DNA from: Mycobacterium sp. ITM-2016-00316
GTDB lineage: Bacteria > Actinomycetota > Actinomycetes > Mycobacteriales > Mycobacteriaceae
Length of the DNA: 64,000 bases
Assembly: GCF_002968335.2 (NCBI RefSeq)
Contig: NZ_CP134398.1
Location: forward strand, 5,270,001-5,334,000
Direction: 5' to 3'
Below the pieces are notes generated by a model. It saw nothing but the letters and a program-made list of their open reading frames with translations, did no database searches and had not been told where the DNA came from. A program made the position numbers and the translations under genes. This document shows positions 34,816 to 45,034 of the stretch, piece by piece; the stretch's first letter is position 1, and every line of letters starts with the position of its first letter.

Positions 34816-35571
34816 GAACGACTCCACGGCCTCGCGGTAGAGCTCCGGCGCATCATCGTGGATCAGGTGTCCCGCACCTGGAGCGTTCAGATAGGTCGTC
34901 CGGTAACCGGTCTCGTGCATCCTGCGCATCTGCCCGGGAGGCGCGACGGTGCCGCCGGCCTCCAGCAGCAGCACCGGCGCCCGCACCGCCTCCCACTGCG
35001 CCCAGTAATCGCGGGTGCCCCATTGCGCGGCGATCTCGATCCAGCGGGCAGGGTGACCATGCAGTCGCCAACCGGACTCGATCCGGTCGAACGCCTCCAG
35101 GAAGTACTGCCCGGCGACCGGCCCGAACTCCTGATAGACCTGCTCGGCGGAGTCGAACTCGACGGGCAGCGCGTGCAGCCACGGCTCCCAGGGGCCGGTG
35201 GTCCGGCCCCTGAAATCCGGCGCCATGTCCTCGACCACCACCGCGCTCACCAGATCCGGTCGCTCGGCCGCCAGGCACCAGGAGTGCAGCCCGCCCATCG
35301 AATGCCCGATCAGCGTCACCGGGCGCCCCAGCGAGTCCACCGCCGCCCCGAGATCCTCGACGAAACGCTCGGTGCTGATCGGGTACGGATCGCTGACATC
35401 GCGGCCGCGGTGCCAGGGCGCGTCATAGGTGTAGACCGGGCCGAATCGGGTGAGCCACGGCAGCTGCCGCGACCACGTGCTGCCGCGCCCCATCAGGCCG
35501 TGCACCAGGACGAGAGGTTCGCCACCGGCATCCTCGGGGCCGCCGCGGGACGTGAGCGAAACGCTGCGCAT
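34789..35571 (-). CDS. Alpha/beta hydrolase
   Basis: A 260-residue serine hydrolase with oxyanion segment LVHGLMGRGS, nucleophile elbow GHSMGG (~residue 96) and a late catalytic His in GAGHLIHDDAPE. It matches Rv3591c by position. Substrate unknown. The start is ATG 35571, after which the protein reads MRSVSLTSRGGPED; frame open further upstream lies in the divergent mhuD/lpqF region and is not coding here. Confidence 0.86.
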   Translation of the reverse strand: MRSVSLTSRGGPEDAGGEPLVLVHGLMGRGSTWSRQLPWLTRFGPVYTYDAPWHRGRDVSDPYPISTERFVEDLGAAVDSLGRPVTLIGHSMGGLHSWCLAAERPDLVSAVVVEDMAPDFRGRTTGPWEPWLHALPVEFDSAEQVYQEFGPVAGQYFLEAFDRIESGWRLHGHPARWIEIAAQWGTRDYWAQWEAVRAPVLLLEAGGTVAPPGQMRRMHETGYRTTYLNAPGAGHLIHDDAPELYREAVESFLAAFARGA

Positions 35572-35613
35572 GCCGCCATCCTGCCGCGACCGGGTCCGGG
35601 TAGCCTGAAGCGC

Positions 35614-35925
35614 ATGCCCGTCGTGAAGATCAATGCCATCGAGGTACCGGCCGACGCAGGCCCTGAGCTGGAGAAGCGGTTCGCCCATCGCGCACACGCG
35701 GTGGACAACCAGCCCGGCTTCCTCGGCTTCCAGCTGCTGCGTCCGGTCAAGGGCGAGAACCGCTACTTCGTGGTCACCCAGTGGGAGTCCGACGAGGCAT
35801 TCGAGGCGTGGGCCAAGGGCCCGGCCGCGGAAGCCCACGCCGGGCAGCAGGCCAAGCCGGTTTCGACCGGCGCCTCGCTGCTGGAGTTCGAGGTTGTGTT
35901 GGACGTTGCGGGGACTGGCAAGTAG
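35614..35925 (+). CDS. mhuD: Mycobilin-forming heme-degrading monooxygenase MhuD
   Basis: A 103-residue ABM-fold protein, nearly identical to Rv3592 as recalled, with the key residues N7, W66 and H75 (heme ligand) in place. MhuD opens heme to mycobilin and releases iron without CO. The divergent hydrolase starts 42 bases upstream. The 3' end overlaps the lpqF start by 20 bases. Confidence 0.95.
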   Translation: MPVVKINAIEVPADAGPELEKRFAHRAHAVDNQPGFLGFQLLRPVKGENRYFVVTQWESDEAFEAWAKGPAAEAHAGQQAKPVSTGASLLEFEVVLDVAGTGK

Positions 35926-37255
35926 CACGCAGCGGCGCGCGCTCGGTGTCGGCGCGCTGGCCACCGCCGTCGTTCTGCTGGCCTCCAGCTGCGGGCAGAC
36001 CGGGCCTCCGGTCGCCGACGCGGCGTACGGCATGCACATCGACACCAACACCCCGCAGGGGCTGCGCGCCAAACAGCTGCTGGACATGGTCAATTCCGAC
36101 TGGCCGATCGGCACCGTCACCGTCGGGACGCTGGCCGTGCCCGACATGGTCGAACCGGTCGGGGCGGCCATGGACCGGCTGTGGGCCGATCGCCCCATCA
36201 CCGTCACCGCCATATCCCTGGGGGCCGGGCAGGCCACGCTGCACGTGCGGAACTCCTACAGCGTCGGGCAAACCATCACGATGCGCACCGGTGACACCGG
36301 CCTGGTCGACCGCTTCGAGGTCGACATCGACAAGCCGGACATCCGGCAGTGGCCAGATATCGACGCCGAGATCGCCGAATCGGGCGCCGGCTACGCGTAC
36401 CAGGTGTCCAAGGTGTCCGGCGGTGAGTGCACCCGGGTGGCCGGCACCGACGCCGACCGGTCGATGCCACTCGCCTCCATCTTCAAGCTCTACGTGTTGC
36501 TCGCGGTCGCCGAGGCCGTCAACGACGGCACCATGACATGGAGCGAACCGCTGACGATCACCGCGGCGAACAAGGCGGTCGGCTCCGCCGGCTTCAACGA
36601 TCTGGAACCGGGCGCCAGAGTTTCGGTGAAAGATGCTGCCCAACAGATGATTTCGGCCAGCGACAATATGGCCACCGATATGCTGATGGCCCGCCTCGGT
36701 CCCGGCGCCGTCGAGCGCGCCCTGGTGACAGCCGGCCACCACGACCCGTCGTCCATGACTCCGTTCCCCAGCACCTACGAACTGTTCGCCATCGGCTGGG
36801 GTAAGCCCGATGTCCGTGAAGAGTGGAGGACGGCCTCGCCGGCACACCGGGCCGAGATGCTCGCGCACACCAGAGCCGTTCCCTACGAACCTGATCCGAT
36901 GCTCAACCGCACGCCGGCATCACCGTATGGCATCGAGTGGTACGGCACCCCGATGGATATCTGCCGGGTCCACGCCGCACTTCAGGTTGCCGCCCACGGA
37001 CCGGCCGCACCGGTGCGCGACATTCTGTCCGCCACGCCCGGTATCGAACTCGACGGCTCGAAATGGCGCTACGTGGGCGCCAAGGGCGGCAACCTACCGG
37101 GCGATCTCACCTTCAGCTGGTACGCCGAGGACCACACCGGGCAGGGCTGGGTGGTGAGCTATCAGCTCAACTGGCCGAAGTATCGCAGCCTGACCGCGGC
37201 AACATGGCTGCTGTCGATCGCCACGCAGTCGTTCGGTCTCATCCCGTTGACCTGA
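35906..37255 (+). CDS. lpqF: Lipoprotein LpqF, beta-lactamase-like serine hydrolase
   Basis: A ~449-residue exported lipoprotein (lipobox LLASSCGQ). The central class A beta-lactamase-like domain has the SxxK motif in SMPLASIFKLYVL, SDN (SASDNMATD) and a late KGG (GAKGGNLPG). It matches Rv3593. No ATG precedes the signal sequence in frame; the TTG at 35906 (LRGLASSTQ) inside the mhuD end is the best start, which is unusual. Likely a cell-envelope hydrolase rather than a resistance enzyme. Confidence 0.86.
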   Translation: MRGLASSTQRRALGVGALATAVVLLASSCGQTGPPVADAAYGMHIDTNTPQGLRAKQLLDMVNSDWPIGTVTVGTLAVPDMVEPVGAAMDRLWADRPITVTAISLGAGQATLHVRNSYSVGQTITMRTGDTGLVDRFEVDIDKPDIRQWPDIDAEIAESGAGYAYQVSKVSGGECTRVAGTDADRSMPLASIFKLYVLLAVAEAVNDGTMTWSEPLTITAANKAVGSAGFNDLEPGARVSVKDAAQQMISASDNMATDMLMARLGPGAVERALVTAGHHDPSSMTPFPSTYELFAIGWGKPDVREEWRTASPAHRAEMLAHTRAVPYEPDPMLNRTPASPYGIEWYGTPMDICRVHAALQVAAHGPAAPVRDILSATPGIELDGSKWRYVGAKGGNLPGDLTFSWYAEDHTGQGWVVSYQLNWPKYRSLTAATWLLSIATQSFGLIPLT

Positions 37256-37790
37256 GCGTCCAGATGTGCCCACGGTAGTGCATGCGGGTGACGCCGACGG
37301 GCTCGATATCGATGCGCCAGAACGACTTCGGCGGGGCATTCAGGACGTGCACGATGGCCGACCGGATGACGGCCGGGTGTGTCACGGCCAGCATGCGTCC
37401 GCGCCGTAGCGCAACGGAGTCCATCCAGTCCCCGACCCGCCGGCACAGGGTGAGGACCGATTCCCCGCCGTGCGGGGCGGCCGTCGGGTCGGTGAGCCAG
37501 GCGGTCATCTCGACGGGGCCGACACCGTCGAGTGCCGATCCGCGCCAGCGGCCATGATCGAGATCGGCGAGGCTCGACTCGATGACGGCGGGCACGCCCA
37601 ACAGCGCGGCGGTCTGCACCACTCGCTGCTCCGGTCCGCAGAACGCCTCGTCGAACGTTCCGAGATCGCGACAGCCGCCGACCTGACGGCGTCCCAGATC
37701 ATTGAGTGGTTCGTCGGTGGGGAAGCGCCCGGCTGCCATCGCATCGGTCATGCCGTGCGATACGAGGGTCAGCCGGACGACCTCACTCAA
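37239..37790 (-). CDS. Histidine phosphatase family protein
   Basis: A 183-residue phosphoglycerate-mutase-like fold. The RHG motif is replaced by SHG (LTLVSHGMTDA), keeping the phospho-accepting His but losing the Arg. Other family features remain: LNDLGRRQ, GRWRG, HGGES and a second catalytic VTHPAVIRS. Located seven bases after cbtA under the cobalamin riboswitch operon, it could be a CobC-like alpha-ribazole phosphatase, but the family is broad. It overlaps the convergent lpqF end by 17 bases. Confidence 0.8.
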   Translation of the reverse strand: MSEVVRLTLVSHGMTDAMAAGRFPTDEPLNDLGRRQVGGCRDLGTFDEAFCGPEQRVVQTAALLGVPAVIESSLADLDHGRWRGSALDGVGPVEMTAWLTDPTAAPHGGESVLTLCRRVGDWMDSVALRRGRMLAVTHPAVIRSAIVHVLNAPPKSFWRIDIEPVGVTRMHYRGHIWTLRSTG

Positions 37791-37797
37791 GCGTCGC

Positions 37798-38598
37798 TCA
37801 CACGGCGACTTCGTCGCGTTGCCGCTGGTCGAGCAGACGCGATACCAGCGCGGCGAACACCAGGCCGATGGTCGTCCACATCACGACCTGGGTGCCCAGC
37901 GAGTAGAGCCGGAACTCATAGAGGTCATCGGCCGGGAACGCGCCGAAGATGATGGCACCGGCATCGTCGGTGATCGGACCGGGTGTCTCGGAGATGGTCG
38001 GCATGAGCAGGAACACCACGCCCATCGACACGATGTAGTCGGCGGCGCCGAGCAGGGCGGCATTCCAGGCACCGAACTTGGGCGCCAGCTTGCGGGCCAG
38101 CAGGACCGACCCGACCAGCAGCGCCGCGGAGAGCACCGTCAGCAACAGATACAACAGGGTGCGCTGCTGAATGGTCTCGTCCAGGCTGACCGCCGGCGGG
38201 TTCGGCGGGTACTTCAGGGACGGCACGATCCACAGCGAGATCAGCATGCCGCCGGCCAGCAGCACCCCCGTCGCCCGAGCGGAGAGGCTGGTAATCCGTC
38301 CGTAGGCCACACAGAAGAGCACCGCGAGCAGAGCGCCCATGGCGACGCTGAACGCCACCAGCCCGAAGCCGAGACCGATCGTCGACTGCACGGTCCGGGT
38401 GATCTCGATGCCACCTCCGGCGCCGTGCTCGTGGGCATGACCACCGTGTTCGATGGCCTCATGGGCTGCGCTGACGCCGTCCTCGAACTCGATGGCACGG
38501 TCGATGACCGGCTCGATGAAGATCCAGGACCAGACGAATGCGAGTACGCCGCCGAGGGCGCCGGCCAGCAGGCCGCGCCCGATGATTCGTTTTTCCAT
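37798..38598 (-). CDS. cbtA: Cobalt transporter subunit CbtA
   Basis: A 266-residue membrane protein with about six helices and a periplasmic-side His cluster EHGGHAHEHGAGGG (residues ~49-62). CbtA with CbtB is a predicted cobalt importer typically under cobalamin riboswitch control, as seen here. It follows cbtB by 24 bases. C-terminal LDQRQRDEVAV is cytoplasmic. Confidence 0.88.
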   Translation of the reverse strand: MEKRIIGRGLLAGALGGVLAFVWSWIFIEPVIDRAIEFEDGVSAAHEAIEHGGHAHEHGAGGGIEITRTVQSTIGLGFGLVAFSVAMGALLAVLFCVAYGRITSLSARATGVLLAGGMLISLWIVPSLKYPPNPPAVSLDETIQQRTLLYLLLTVLSAALLVGSVLLARKLAPKFGAWNAALLGAADYIVSMGVVFLLMPTISETPGPITDDAGAIIFGAFPADDLYEFRLYSLGTQVVMWTTIGLVFAALVSRLLDQRQRDEVAV

Positions 38599-38622
38599 CG
38601 GTGTTGTTTCTGCTTCCGGCGT

Positions 38623-38847
38623 CTAGTGGCAGGGGTAGCCGAGCAGATGCCGGGCGTCGTGCACGAATTCGTGGATGACGGTGTTGGCCCCGAAGACCGA
38701 TGTCGCACCCTGATCCATCCCGACGAAATACAGCACCAGCAGCGCCAGGAAGGCGGTGGCAGACAGCCACACCACCGCGGAGGCGGCGGAGAGGTCGATG
38801 GCGCGGACCCGGGCGCCAGGCGCCTTGGGTGCCTCAGCAGAAGTCAT
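38623..38847 (-). CDS. cbtB: Cobalt transporter subunit CbtB
   Basis: A 74-residue protein with one membrane helix (SAVVWLSATAFLALLVLYFV) and the characteristic C-terminal His motif HEFVHDARHLLGYPCH, a probable cobalt-binding site. First gene of the cbtB-cbtA-phosphatase operon. A cobalamin riboswitch occupies its leader. Confidence 0.92.
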   Translation of the reverse strand: MTSAEAPKAPGARVRAIDLSAASAVVWLSATAFLALLVLYFVGMDQGATSVFGANTVIHEFVHDARHLLGYPCH

Positions 38848-38884
38848 ATCCGATCCTTTCGGGAATTCGCGTCCCAGGTAGAAA

Positions 38885-38985
38885 AGCGGTTTGACGGACT
38901 TTGGGTCTGACTTTCACAGTGGCGCGACCGTTCTGGGATTACACCAGATTCCGTTGTCCGTCGAGAGCAGTACGGATACTACGCC
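38885..38985 (-). ncRNA. Cobalamin riboswitch controlling cbtBA
   Basis: Read on the minus strand, the leader has the B12 aptamer core: CTGGTGTAATCCCAG, then GGTCGCGCCACTGT, then GAAAGTCAGACCC. A 7-bp P1 stem (GACGGAC with GTCCGTC, positions 38956-38962 and 38893-38899) closes it. It is compact, like class II cobalamin riboswitches. It should turn off cobalt uptake when cobalamin is plentiful. Confidence 0.88.
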
Positions 38986-38987
38986 AA

Positions 38988-39019
38988 AGCCCCCGGCCGG
39001 ATGCTCCGGTCGGGGGCTC
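38988..39019 (-). terminator. clpC1 hairpin terminator
   Basis: AGCCCCCGGCCGGA and TCCGGTCGGGGGCT form a 14-bp stem with one G-T type mismatch and a 3-base loop, 15 bases after the clpC1 stop, followed by CTTT on the minus strand. It separates clpC1 from the riboswitch. Confidence 0.78.
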
Positions 39020-39033
39020 TGTACGTGTAGCTG

Positions 39034-41556
39034 CTACTCAGCGGCCGTGGCCGCCAGGTCCGGCTCCTCGGTGGTGACAGCCTTGGGACGTCCGGCGAAG
39101 GTGAACTTGGCGTTTTCGCCGGCACCCTCACCGTCCCAGCCCTCGACGTCGACCGTGACGACCTGACCCGGCCCGACCTCGTCGAACAGGATCTTCTCCG
39201 AGAGCGCGTCCTCGATCTCACGCTGGATGGTGCGACGCAACGGCCGCGCACCCAACACCGGATCGAAGCCCCGCTTGGCCAGCAGCGACTTCGCCTGCTC
39301 GGTCAACTCCATCGTCATGTCCTTGGCGGCGAGCTGCTTGGACACCCGGCCGATCATCAGGTCGACCATCTCGATGATCTCCTGCTGAGTCAGCTGGTGG
39401 AAGACGATGATGTCGTCGATACGGTTCAGGAACTCCGGGCGGAAGTGCTTCTTCAGCTCGTCGTTGACCTTGAGCTTCATCCGCTCGTAGTTGTTCTCGC
39501 CGCCACCCTGGGTGAAGCCAAGGCCCACGGCCTTAGAAATATCGGATGTCCCCAGGTTGGACGTGAAGATCAGCACGGTGTTCTTGAAGTCGACGGTACG
39601 ACCCTGCCCGTCGGTCAGGCGACCGTCTTCCAGGACCTGCAACAGGGTGTTGTAGATCTCCTGGTGAGCCTTCTCGATCTCGTCGAAGAGCACCACCGAG
39701 AACGGCTTGCGGCGCACCTTCTCGGTGAGCTGGCCGCCCTCTTCGTAGCCGACGTAGCCCGGAGGGGCACCGAAGAGCCGCGACGCGGTGAAGCGGTCGT
39801 GGAACTCGCCCATGTCGATCTGGATGAGGGCGTCATCGTCGCCGAACAGGAAGTTGGCCAGCGCCTTGGACAGCTCGGTCTTACCGACACCGGACGGGCC
39901 GGCGAAGATGAACGAACCGGACGGGCGCTTCGGGTCCTTCAGGCCGGCGCGGGTACGCCGGATGGCCTTGCTGACCGCCTTGACGGCGTCCTCCTGGCCG
40001 ATGATGCGCTTGTGCAGCTCATCTTCCATGCGCAGCAGACGCGTGGTCTCGGCCTCGGTGAGCTTGAACACCGGGATACCGGTCCAGTTACCCAGCACCT
40101 CGGCGATCTGCTCATCGTCGACCTCGGCCACGACATCGAGATCACCTGAGCGCCATTGCTTCTCACGCTCGGCCCGCTGCGCGACGAGGGTCTTCTCCTT
40201 GTCACGAAGGTTGGCGGCCTTCTCGAAGTCCTGCGCGTCGATCGCGGACTCCTTCTCCCGCCGCGCGTCGGCGATCTTCTCGTCGAACTCGCGCAGGTCC
40301 GGCGGTGCGGTCATCCGGCGGATACGCATCCGGGCCCCGGCCTCGTCGATCAGGTCGATCGCCTTGTCCGGCAGGAAGCGGTCGTTGATGTAGCGGTCGG
40401 CCAGCGTGGCCGCGGCCACCAGCGCACCGTCGGTGATGGACACCCGGTGGTGCGCCTCGTAGCGGTCGCGCAGACCCTTGAGGATCTCGATGGTGTGCTC
40501 GACGGTGGGCTCCCCGACCTGCACGGGCTGGAAGCGGCGCTCCAGCGCGGCGTCCTTCTCGATGTACTTGCGGTACTCGTCGAGCGTCGTCGCACCGATG
40601 GTCTGCAGCTCACCGCGGGCCAGCTTCGGCTTCAGGATGCTGGCGGCGTCGATCGCGCCCTCGGCGGCACCCGCCCCGACGAGCGTGTGCAGCTCGTCGA
40701 TGAACAGGATGATGTCGCCGCGGGTGTTGATCTCCTTGAGCACCTTCTTCAGGCGCTCCTCGAAGTCGCCGCGGTAGCGGCTGCCGGCGACCAGCGAGCC
40801 GAGGTCGAGGGTATAGAGCTGCTTGTCCTTCAGCGTCTCGGGAACCTCGCCGTGCACGATGGCCTGGGCCAAGCCCTCAACGACGGCGGTCTTACCGACG
40901 CCGGGCTCACCGATCAGCACCGGGTTGTTCTTGGTGCGGCGGCTCAGCACCTGCATGACCCGCTCGATTTCCTTCTCGCGGCCGATCACGGGGTCGAGCT
41001 TGCCCTCCATGGCCGCGGCGGTCAGGTTACGGCCGAACTGGTCCAGAACCAGCGACGTGGACGGGTTGCCCGCCTCGCCGCCGCGTCCGCCGGTACCGGC
41101 CTCGGCCGCTTCCTTGCCTTGGTAACCGGAGAGCAACTGGATGACCTGCTGGCGCACCCGGGTGAGCTCGGCACCCAGTTTCACCAGGACCTGGGCGGCG
41201 ACGCCCTCGCCCTCACGGATCAGCCCCAGCAGGATGTGCTCGGTGCCGATGTAGTTGTGGCCGAGCTGCAGGGCCTCACGCAGGGAGAGCTCAAGAACCT
41301 TCTTGGCGCGCGGCGTGAACGGGATGTGACCCGACGGCGCCTGCTGGCCCTGGCCGATGATCTCTTCGACCTGGCTGCGCACGCCTTCCAGGGAAATGCC
41401 CAGCGACTCGAGCGACTTGGCCGCTACGCCCTCACCCTCGTGGATGAGGCCGAGCAGGATGTGCTCGGTGCCGATGTAGTTGTGGTTGAGCATCCGGGCC
41501 TCTTCTTGGGCCAGGACGACCACCCGACGGGCACGGTCTGTGAATCTCTCGAACAT
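39034..41556 (-). CDS. clpC1: ATP-dependent Clp protease ATP-binding subunit ClpC1
   Basis: An 840-residue Hsp100 unfoldase. It has two N-terminal Clp repeats (both with [14 protein letters not shown]), NBD1 with GEPGVGKT (~residue 211) and [11 protein letters not shown], an M-domain coiled coil (~410-490) and NBD2 with GPSGVGKT (~548). The VGF-type ClpP-docking loop ([11 protein letters not shown]) is near 675. It feeds substrates to ClpP1P2. ATG start at 41556; a possible ClgR box lies ~190 bases upstream and a hairpin terminator follows. Confidence 0.97.
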   Translation of the reverse strand: MFERFTDRARRVVVLAQEEARMLNHNYIGTEHILLGLIHEGEGVAAKSLESLGISLEGVRSQVEEIIGQGQQAPSGHIPFTPRAKKVLELSLREALQLGHNYIGTEHILLGLIREGEGVAAQVLVKLGAELTRVRQQVIQLLSGYQGKEAAEAGTGGRGGEAGNPSTSLVLDQFGRNLTAAAMEGKLDPVIGREKEIERVMQVLSRRTKNNPVLIGEPGVGKTAVVEGLAQAIVHGEVPETLKDKQLYTLDLGSLVAGSRYRGDFEERLKKVLKEINTRGDIILFIDELHTLVGAGAAEGAIDAASILKPKLARGELQTIGATTLDEYRKYIEKDAALERRFQPVQVGEPTVEHTIEILKGLRDRYEAHHRVSITDGALVAAATLADRYINDRFLPDKAIDLIDEAGARMRIRRMTAPPDLREFDEKIADARREKESAIDAQDFEKAANLRDKEKTLVAQRAEREKQWRSGDLDVVAEVDDEQIAEVLGNWTGIPVFKLTEAETTRLLRMEDELHKRIIGQEDAVKAVSKAIRRTRAGLKDPKRPSGSFIFAGPSGVGKTELSKALANFLFGDDDALIQIDMGEFHDRFTASRLFGAPPGYVGYEEGGQLTEKVRRKPFSVVLFDEIEKAHQEIYNTLLQVLEDGRLTDGQGRTVDFKNTVLIFTSNLGTSDISKAVGLGFTQGGGENNYERMKLKVNDELKKHFRPEFLNRIDDIIVFHQLTQQEIIEMVDLMIGRVSKQLAAKDMTMELTEQAKSLLAKRGFDPVLGARPLRRTIQREIEDALSEKILFDEVGPGQVVTVDVEGWDGEGAGENAKFTFAGRPKAVTTEEPDLAATAAE

Positions 41557-41746
41557 CGGTTTACCTGCGCTTCCTCACATAGGGCGGCCACGTGCGCTGT
41601 ACAGGAACTGCACAGGCACCGCACCTGCCGTCCACTGTAGTGGTCGGGGGAAACCCGTGCCCCTCTTGGTGTCGGGCCTTGGTACCGCCGTCTGTGGCAT
41701 AACGCCCGGCGCACGCCGAACGTTTCCCAAAACGCGCTTCGACGAG

Positions 41747-41761
41747 TTCGCCGTGAGCGAA
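41747..41761. promoter_or_regulatory. Possible ClgR operator upstream of clpC1
   Basis: TTCGCCGTGAGCGAA has the CGC-N5-GCG core with flanking TT/AA of ClgR boxes, one mismatch from the corynebacterial consensus. It is 190 bases from the clpC1 start in the 273-base region between lsr2 and clpC1, which otherwise holds only a TACAGT (41635-41640, minus strand) as possible minus-10. Confidence 0.4.
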
Positions 41762-41829
41762 GCAGCGGAGCGGCCCGGTCGTGGGCGAAAGAAGAGCTGG
41801 CTACCGACCGTTATTTTGCGTGGGTCAAT

Positions 41830-42171
41830 TTATGTCGCGGCGTGGAATGCGTCGATGACCTCGGCCGGAATACGCCCGCGGGTCGACACATTGTGACCGT
41901 TGCGCCGCGCCCATTCCCGGATGGCCGCGCTCTGTTCCCTGTCGATCGCGGCGCGGCCGCGACCGGTTCCCGCCGAACGTCCCCGGCGGCGGCCTCCGAC
42001 GCGGCGGCCGGCCTCCACCCACTGTTTGAGGTCGCCGCGCAGTTTGGCAGCGTTTTTCGAAGAAAGATCGATCTCATAGCTCACACCGTCGAGCGCGAAT
42101 TCCACGGTCTCATCCGCCGCTGCTTCGCCGTCAAAATCGTCAACCAGTGTGACAGTGACTTTCTTCGCCAT
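41830..42171 (-). CDS. lsr2: Nucleoid-associated histone-like protein Lsr2
   Basis: A 113-residue H-NS-like xenogeneic silencer: N-terminal oligomerisation domain ([19 protein letters not shown]) and C-terminal DNA-binding domain with the AT-hook-like R98-G-R100 in NVSTRGRIP. It binds AT-rich DNA by the minor groove. The start [10 protein letters not shown] at 42171 is chosen over an ATG three codons upstream. It matches Rv3597c between clpC1 and lysS. Confidence 0.96.
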   Translation of the reverse strand: MAKKVTVTLVDDFDGEAAADETVEFALDGVSYEIDLSSKNAAKLRGDLKQWVEAGRRVGGRRRGRSAGTGRGRAAIDREQSAAIREWARRNGHNVSTRGRIPAEVIDAFHAAT

Positions 42172-42278
42172 ATAGCTCACACGACCCTTCTGTGGCCACT
42201 CGCAGATTCACCCCGGACCCCTGCAGTAATGCTTGCATACGGATGGAATTCATTCAACAACCACTGGCGGATATGCAG

Positions 42279-43808
42279 TCAGTTTGAGTGTCTGCGCACA
42301 ATCGGGAACAAAACGGTCTCTCTAATCGTCAGCCCCGTCAAAGCCATCAAGAGACGGTCAATACCCATTCCGGTACCGGTCGTCGGCGGCATCGCGTACT
42401 CCAAAGCGGCGAGGAAATCCTCGTCGAGGCGCATCGCCTCATCGTCGCCGGCGGCGGCCGCAGCGGCCTGCGCGACAAACCGTTCGCGCTGAATCACCGG
42501 GTCGATGAGCTCGGAGTATCCGGTGGCCAATTCGAATTTGCGCACATAGAGATCCCACTTCTCGGTGACGCCCGGAATGCTGCGGTGAGCGCGGGTCAGT
42601 GGGCTCGTCTCCACCGGGAAGTCACGGACGAAGGTCGGCGCCCACAGCGTTTCTCCGACCGTGTGCTCCCACAGTTCCTCGACCAATTTCCCGTGCCCAT
42701 AACCGCGGTCGGCGGGAATCTCGATCTCAAGACGTTCGGCGATGGACAACAGATGTGGCAGACCGGTGTCCGGGGTGATCTCTTCACCGAGTGCCACCGA
42801 CAGCGACGGATACATTTCCAGCGTCTGCCATTCGCCGTCCAAGTCATAGGTACTGCCGTCGGGTAGCTGGACCTCGCGGGTACCAAGGGCCTCATCGGCC
42901 ACTTCTTGAATCAGTTCACGGGTGACGGTGGCGGAATCGTCATATGTGCCATAGGCCTGATAAGTCTCCAGCATCGCAAATTCCGGAGAATGTGTGGAAT
43001 CCGCACCCTCGTTGCGAAAGTTCCGGTTCAGCTCGAAAACCTTCTCGAAACCACCGACAAGACAGCGCTTGAGGAACAGCTCGGGCGCGATGCGCAGATA
43101 CAGGTCGGCGTCGAGGGCATTGGAGTGGGTGATGAACGGCCTGGCCGCCGCGCCGCCGGGCAGGGTCTGCAGCATCGGTGTCTCGACCTCGAGGAACCCC
43201 CGGCGCTCCAGCGCCGAACGCACCGCCCGCACGACGGCGATGCGCTGCCGCGCGATGGTGCGCGCCTCGGGCCGGACGATGAGGTCCACGTAGCGCTGCC
43301 GCACCCGCGATTCTTCACTCATCTCCTTGTGTGCCACCGGGAGCGGCCGCAACGCCTTGGAGACTATTTGCCAGGAATCTGCCAGCACAGATAGTTCGCC
43401 GCGCTTTGAGCTGATGACCTGCCCGTGCGCGAAGACGATGTCGCCGAGGTCGACGTCCGCCTTCCAGGCGTCCAATGACTCCTGGCCCACCTCTGCCAGG
43501 CTGACCATCAGCTGCAACTGGGTTCCGTCGCCGTCCTGCAGGGTGGCAAAACACAGCTTTCCGGAGTTGCGGGCGAACACCACCCGAGCCGCGACGCCGA
43601 CGATATCGCCGGTCTGGGTGTCCACCGGCAGATCCGGGTAGGCCGCCCGCAGTTCGGCCAGCGAATGGGTGCGCGCCACCTGCACCGGGTACGGGTCACG
43701 GCCCTCGGCGAGCAGCCGCTCGCGCTTGGCCTGACGGATCCGGTACTGCTCCGGGGTGTCGTCGTGCTCGGGCTGGTTCGGGGCGGCAGGCACGTCAGAA
43801 GAACTCAC
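42279..43808 (-). CDS. lysS: Lysyl-tRNA synthetase (class II)
   Basis: A 509-residue enzyme with N-terminal OB anticodon-binding domain (~65-170) and class II catalytic core. Motif 1 is around [21 protein letters not shown], motif 2 [18 protein letters not shown] and motif 3 [11 protein letters not shown]. This is the housekeeping copy next to lsr2 (Rv3598c). The 107 bases between it and lsr2 contain the lsr2 promoter. Confidence 0.96.
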   Translation of the reverse strand: MSSSDVPAAPNQPEHDDTPEQYRIRQAKRERLLAEGRDPYPVQVARTHSLAELRAAYPDLPVDTQTGDIVGVAARVVFARNSGKLCFATLQDGDGTQLQLMVSLAEVGQESLDAWKADVDLGDIVFAHGQVISSKRGELSVLADSWQIVSKALRPLPVAHKEMSEESRVRQRYVDLIVRPEARTIARQRIAVVRAVRSALERRGFLEVETPMLQTLPGGAAARPFITHSNALDADLYLRIAPELFLKRCLVGGFEKVFELNRNFRNEGADSTHSPEFAMLETYQAYGTYDDSATVTRELIQEVADEALGTREVQLPDGSTYDLDGEWQTLEMYPSLSVALGEEITPDTGLPHLLSIAERLEIEIPADRGYGHGKLVEELWEHTVGETLWAPTFVRDFPVETSPLTRAHRSIPGVTEKWDLYVRKFELATGYSELIDPVIQRERFVAQAAAAAAGDDEAMRLDEDFLAALEYAMPPTTGTGMGIDRLLMALTGLTIRETVLFPIVRRHSN

Positions 43809-43823
43809 GGACAGCCAGCTTAA

Positions 43824-44627
43824 TCAGCGGCGCCCGCGCTGGTTGTCGCGGTTGCGCTCGAACACCAGCCGCAGCCCCTCCAAGGTCAGGTGTTGGTCGT
43901 AGTGCCCGACGGTGCGCAGATCGGGCAGCACCAGCGGAGCGGAGTTCCCGGTCGCGACCACCGCGACATCGCTGCCGCCGAAACCGTCCACATCGGCGCG
44001 GATGCGCTCCACCAGTCCGTCCACCAGCGAGGCGAATCCGAACACCGCACCGGCCTGCATGCATTCCACGGTGTTCTTGCCGATCACCGAGCGCGGACGG
44101 GTCAACTCCACTCGCCGCAGGGCTGCCGACCTGGCGGCCGCGGCATCGGAGGACACCTGCACTCCCGGTGCGATGGCGCCGCCGAGGAACTCCCCCTTGG
44201 CCGACACCACATCGACACAGATGGAGGAACCGAGGTCGACAACGATGGCCGGCGAGTTGTACTTGTGAAAGGCGGCCAGGCAGTTGACGATCCGATCGGC
44301 CCCGACTTCCTTGGGGTTGTCCACCAGCAGCGGGATGCCGGTACGGACCCCCGGCTCGATGAGGACCTGTGGCACCGCGGGCCAGTACTGCTCCAGCATC
44401 AACCTGATCTCGTGCAACACCGAGGGCACCGTGGACAGCGCCGCCGCACCCGTCAGCCGCTCGACATCGTCACCGACCAGGCCGTCGATGGTGAGCGCCA
44501 GTTCGTCGGCGGTCACTTCCGATTCGGTCCGGATCCGCCAGTGCTGCACAACTTTCGCGTTCTCGCCCGTACCGGAGATGAGCCCGACGATGGTGTGTGC
44601 GTTACGGACGTCTATGGCGAGCAGCAT
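43824..44627 (-). CDS. coaX: Type III pantothenate kinase
   Basis: A 267-residue ASKHA-fold kinase: N-terminal phosphate loop [15 protein letters not shown] (canonical Asp kept; Asn at the third position), mid-protein [12 protein letters not shown], and [14 protein letters not shown]. It makes 4'-phosphopantothenate, the first step to CoA. The M. tuberculosis homologue Rv3600c is reported essential-dispensable depending on coaA. It overlaps panD by one base, in a pantothenate-to-CoA operon. Confidence 0.92.
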   Translation of the reverse strand: MLLAIDVRNAHTIVGLISGTGENAKVVQHWRIRTESEVTADELALTIDGLVGDDVERLTGAAALSTVPSVLHEIRLMLEQYWPAVPQVLIEPGVRTGIPLLVDNPKEVGADRIVNCLAAFHKYNSPAIVVDLGSSICVDVVSAKGEFLGGAIAPGVQVSSDAAAARSAALRRVELTRPRSVIGKNTVECMQAGAVFGFASLVDGLVERIRADVDGFGGSDVAVVATGNSAPLVLPDLRTVGHYDQHLTLEGLRLVFERNRDNQRGRR

Positions 44628-45034
44628 CAGCGCGGCGACATCAGGCCGGACGCGTCGGCCGGCACGTGGGCGGGGTCGGCGCCCAGATCGATCTGACGGT
44701 TCCCGTCGTCGACGAAGACGATCCTGGGCTGGTATTCGCGCGCCTGCGCGTCCTCCATGGTGCCATAGGCGATGAGGATGACCAGATCTCCTGGATGCAC
44801 CAGATGCGCTGCAGCGCCGTTGATCCCGATCACACCACTGCCACGCTCCCCGGTGATGGCGTAGGTGATCAGCCGGTTGCCGTTGTCGATGTCGACGATG
44901 GTGACCTGCTCACCTTCGAGCAGGTCGGCCGCATCCATCAGGTCCGCGTCGATGGTGACCGAACCGACATAGTGCAGGTCGGCCTGGGTCACCGTGGCGC
45001 GGTGAATCTTCGATTTCAGCATCGTCCGTAACAT
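44627..45034 (-). CDS. panD: Aspartate 1-decarboxylase
   Basis: A 135-residue proenzyme with the self-cleavage site G24-S25 (YVGSVTI), which creates the pyruvoyl group, and [20 protein letters not shown] active-site strand. It makes beta-alanine for PanC. Start overlaps the panC stop by one base (TGATG style), consistent with the panC-panD-coaX operon. Confidence 0.96.
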   Translation of the reverse strand: MLRTMLKSKIHRATVTQADLHYVGSVTIDADLMDAADLLEGEQVTIVDIDNGNRLITYAITGERGSGVIGINGAAAHLVHPGDLVILIAYGTMEDAQAREYQPRIVFVDDGNRQIDLGADPAHVPADASGLMSPR

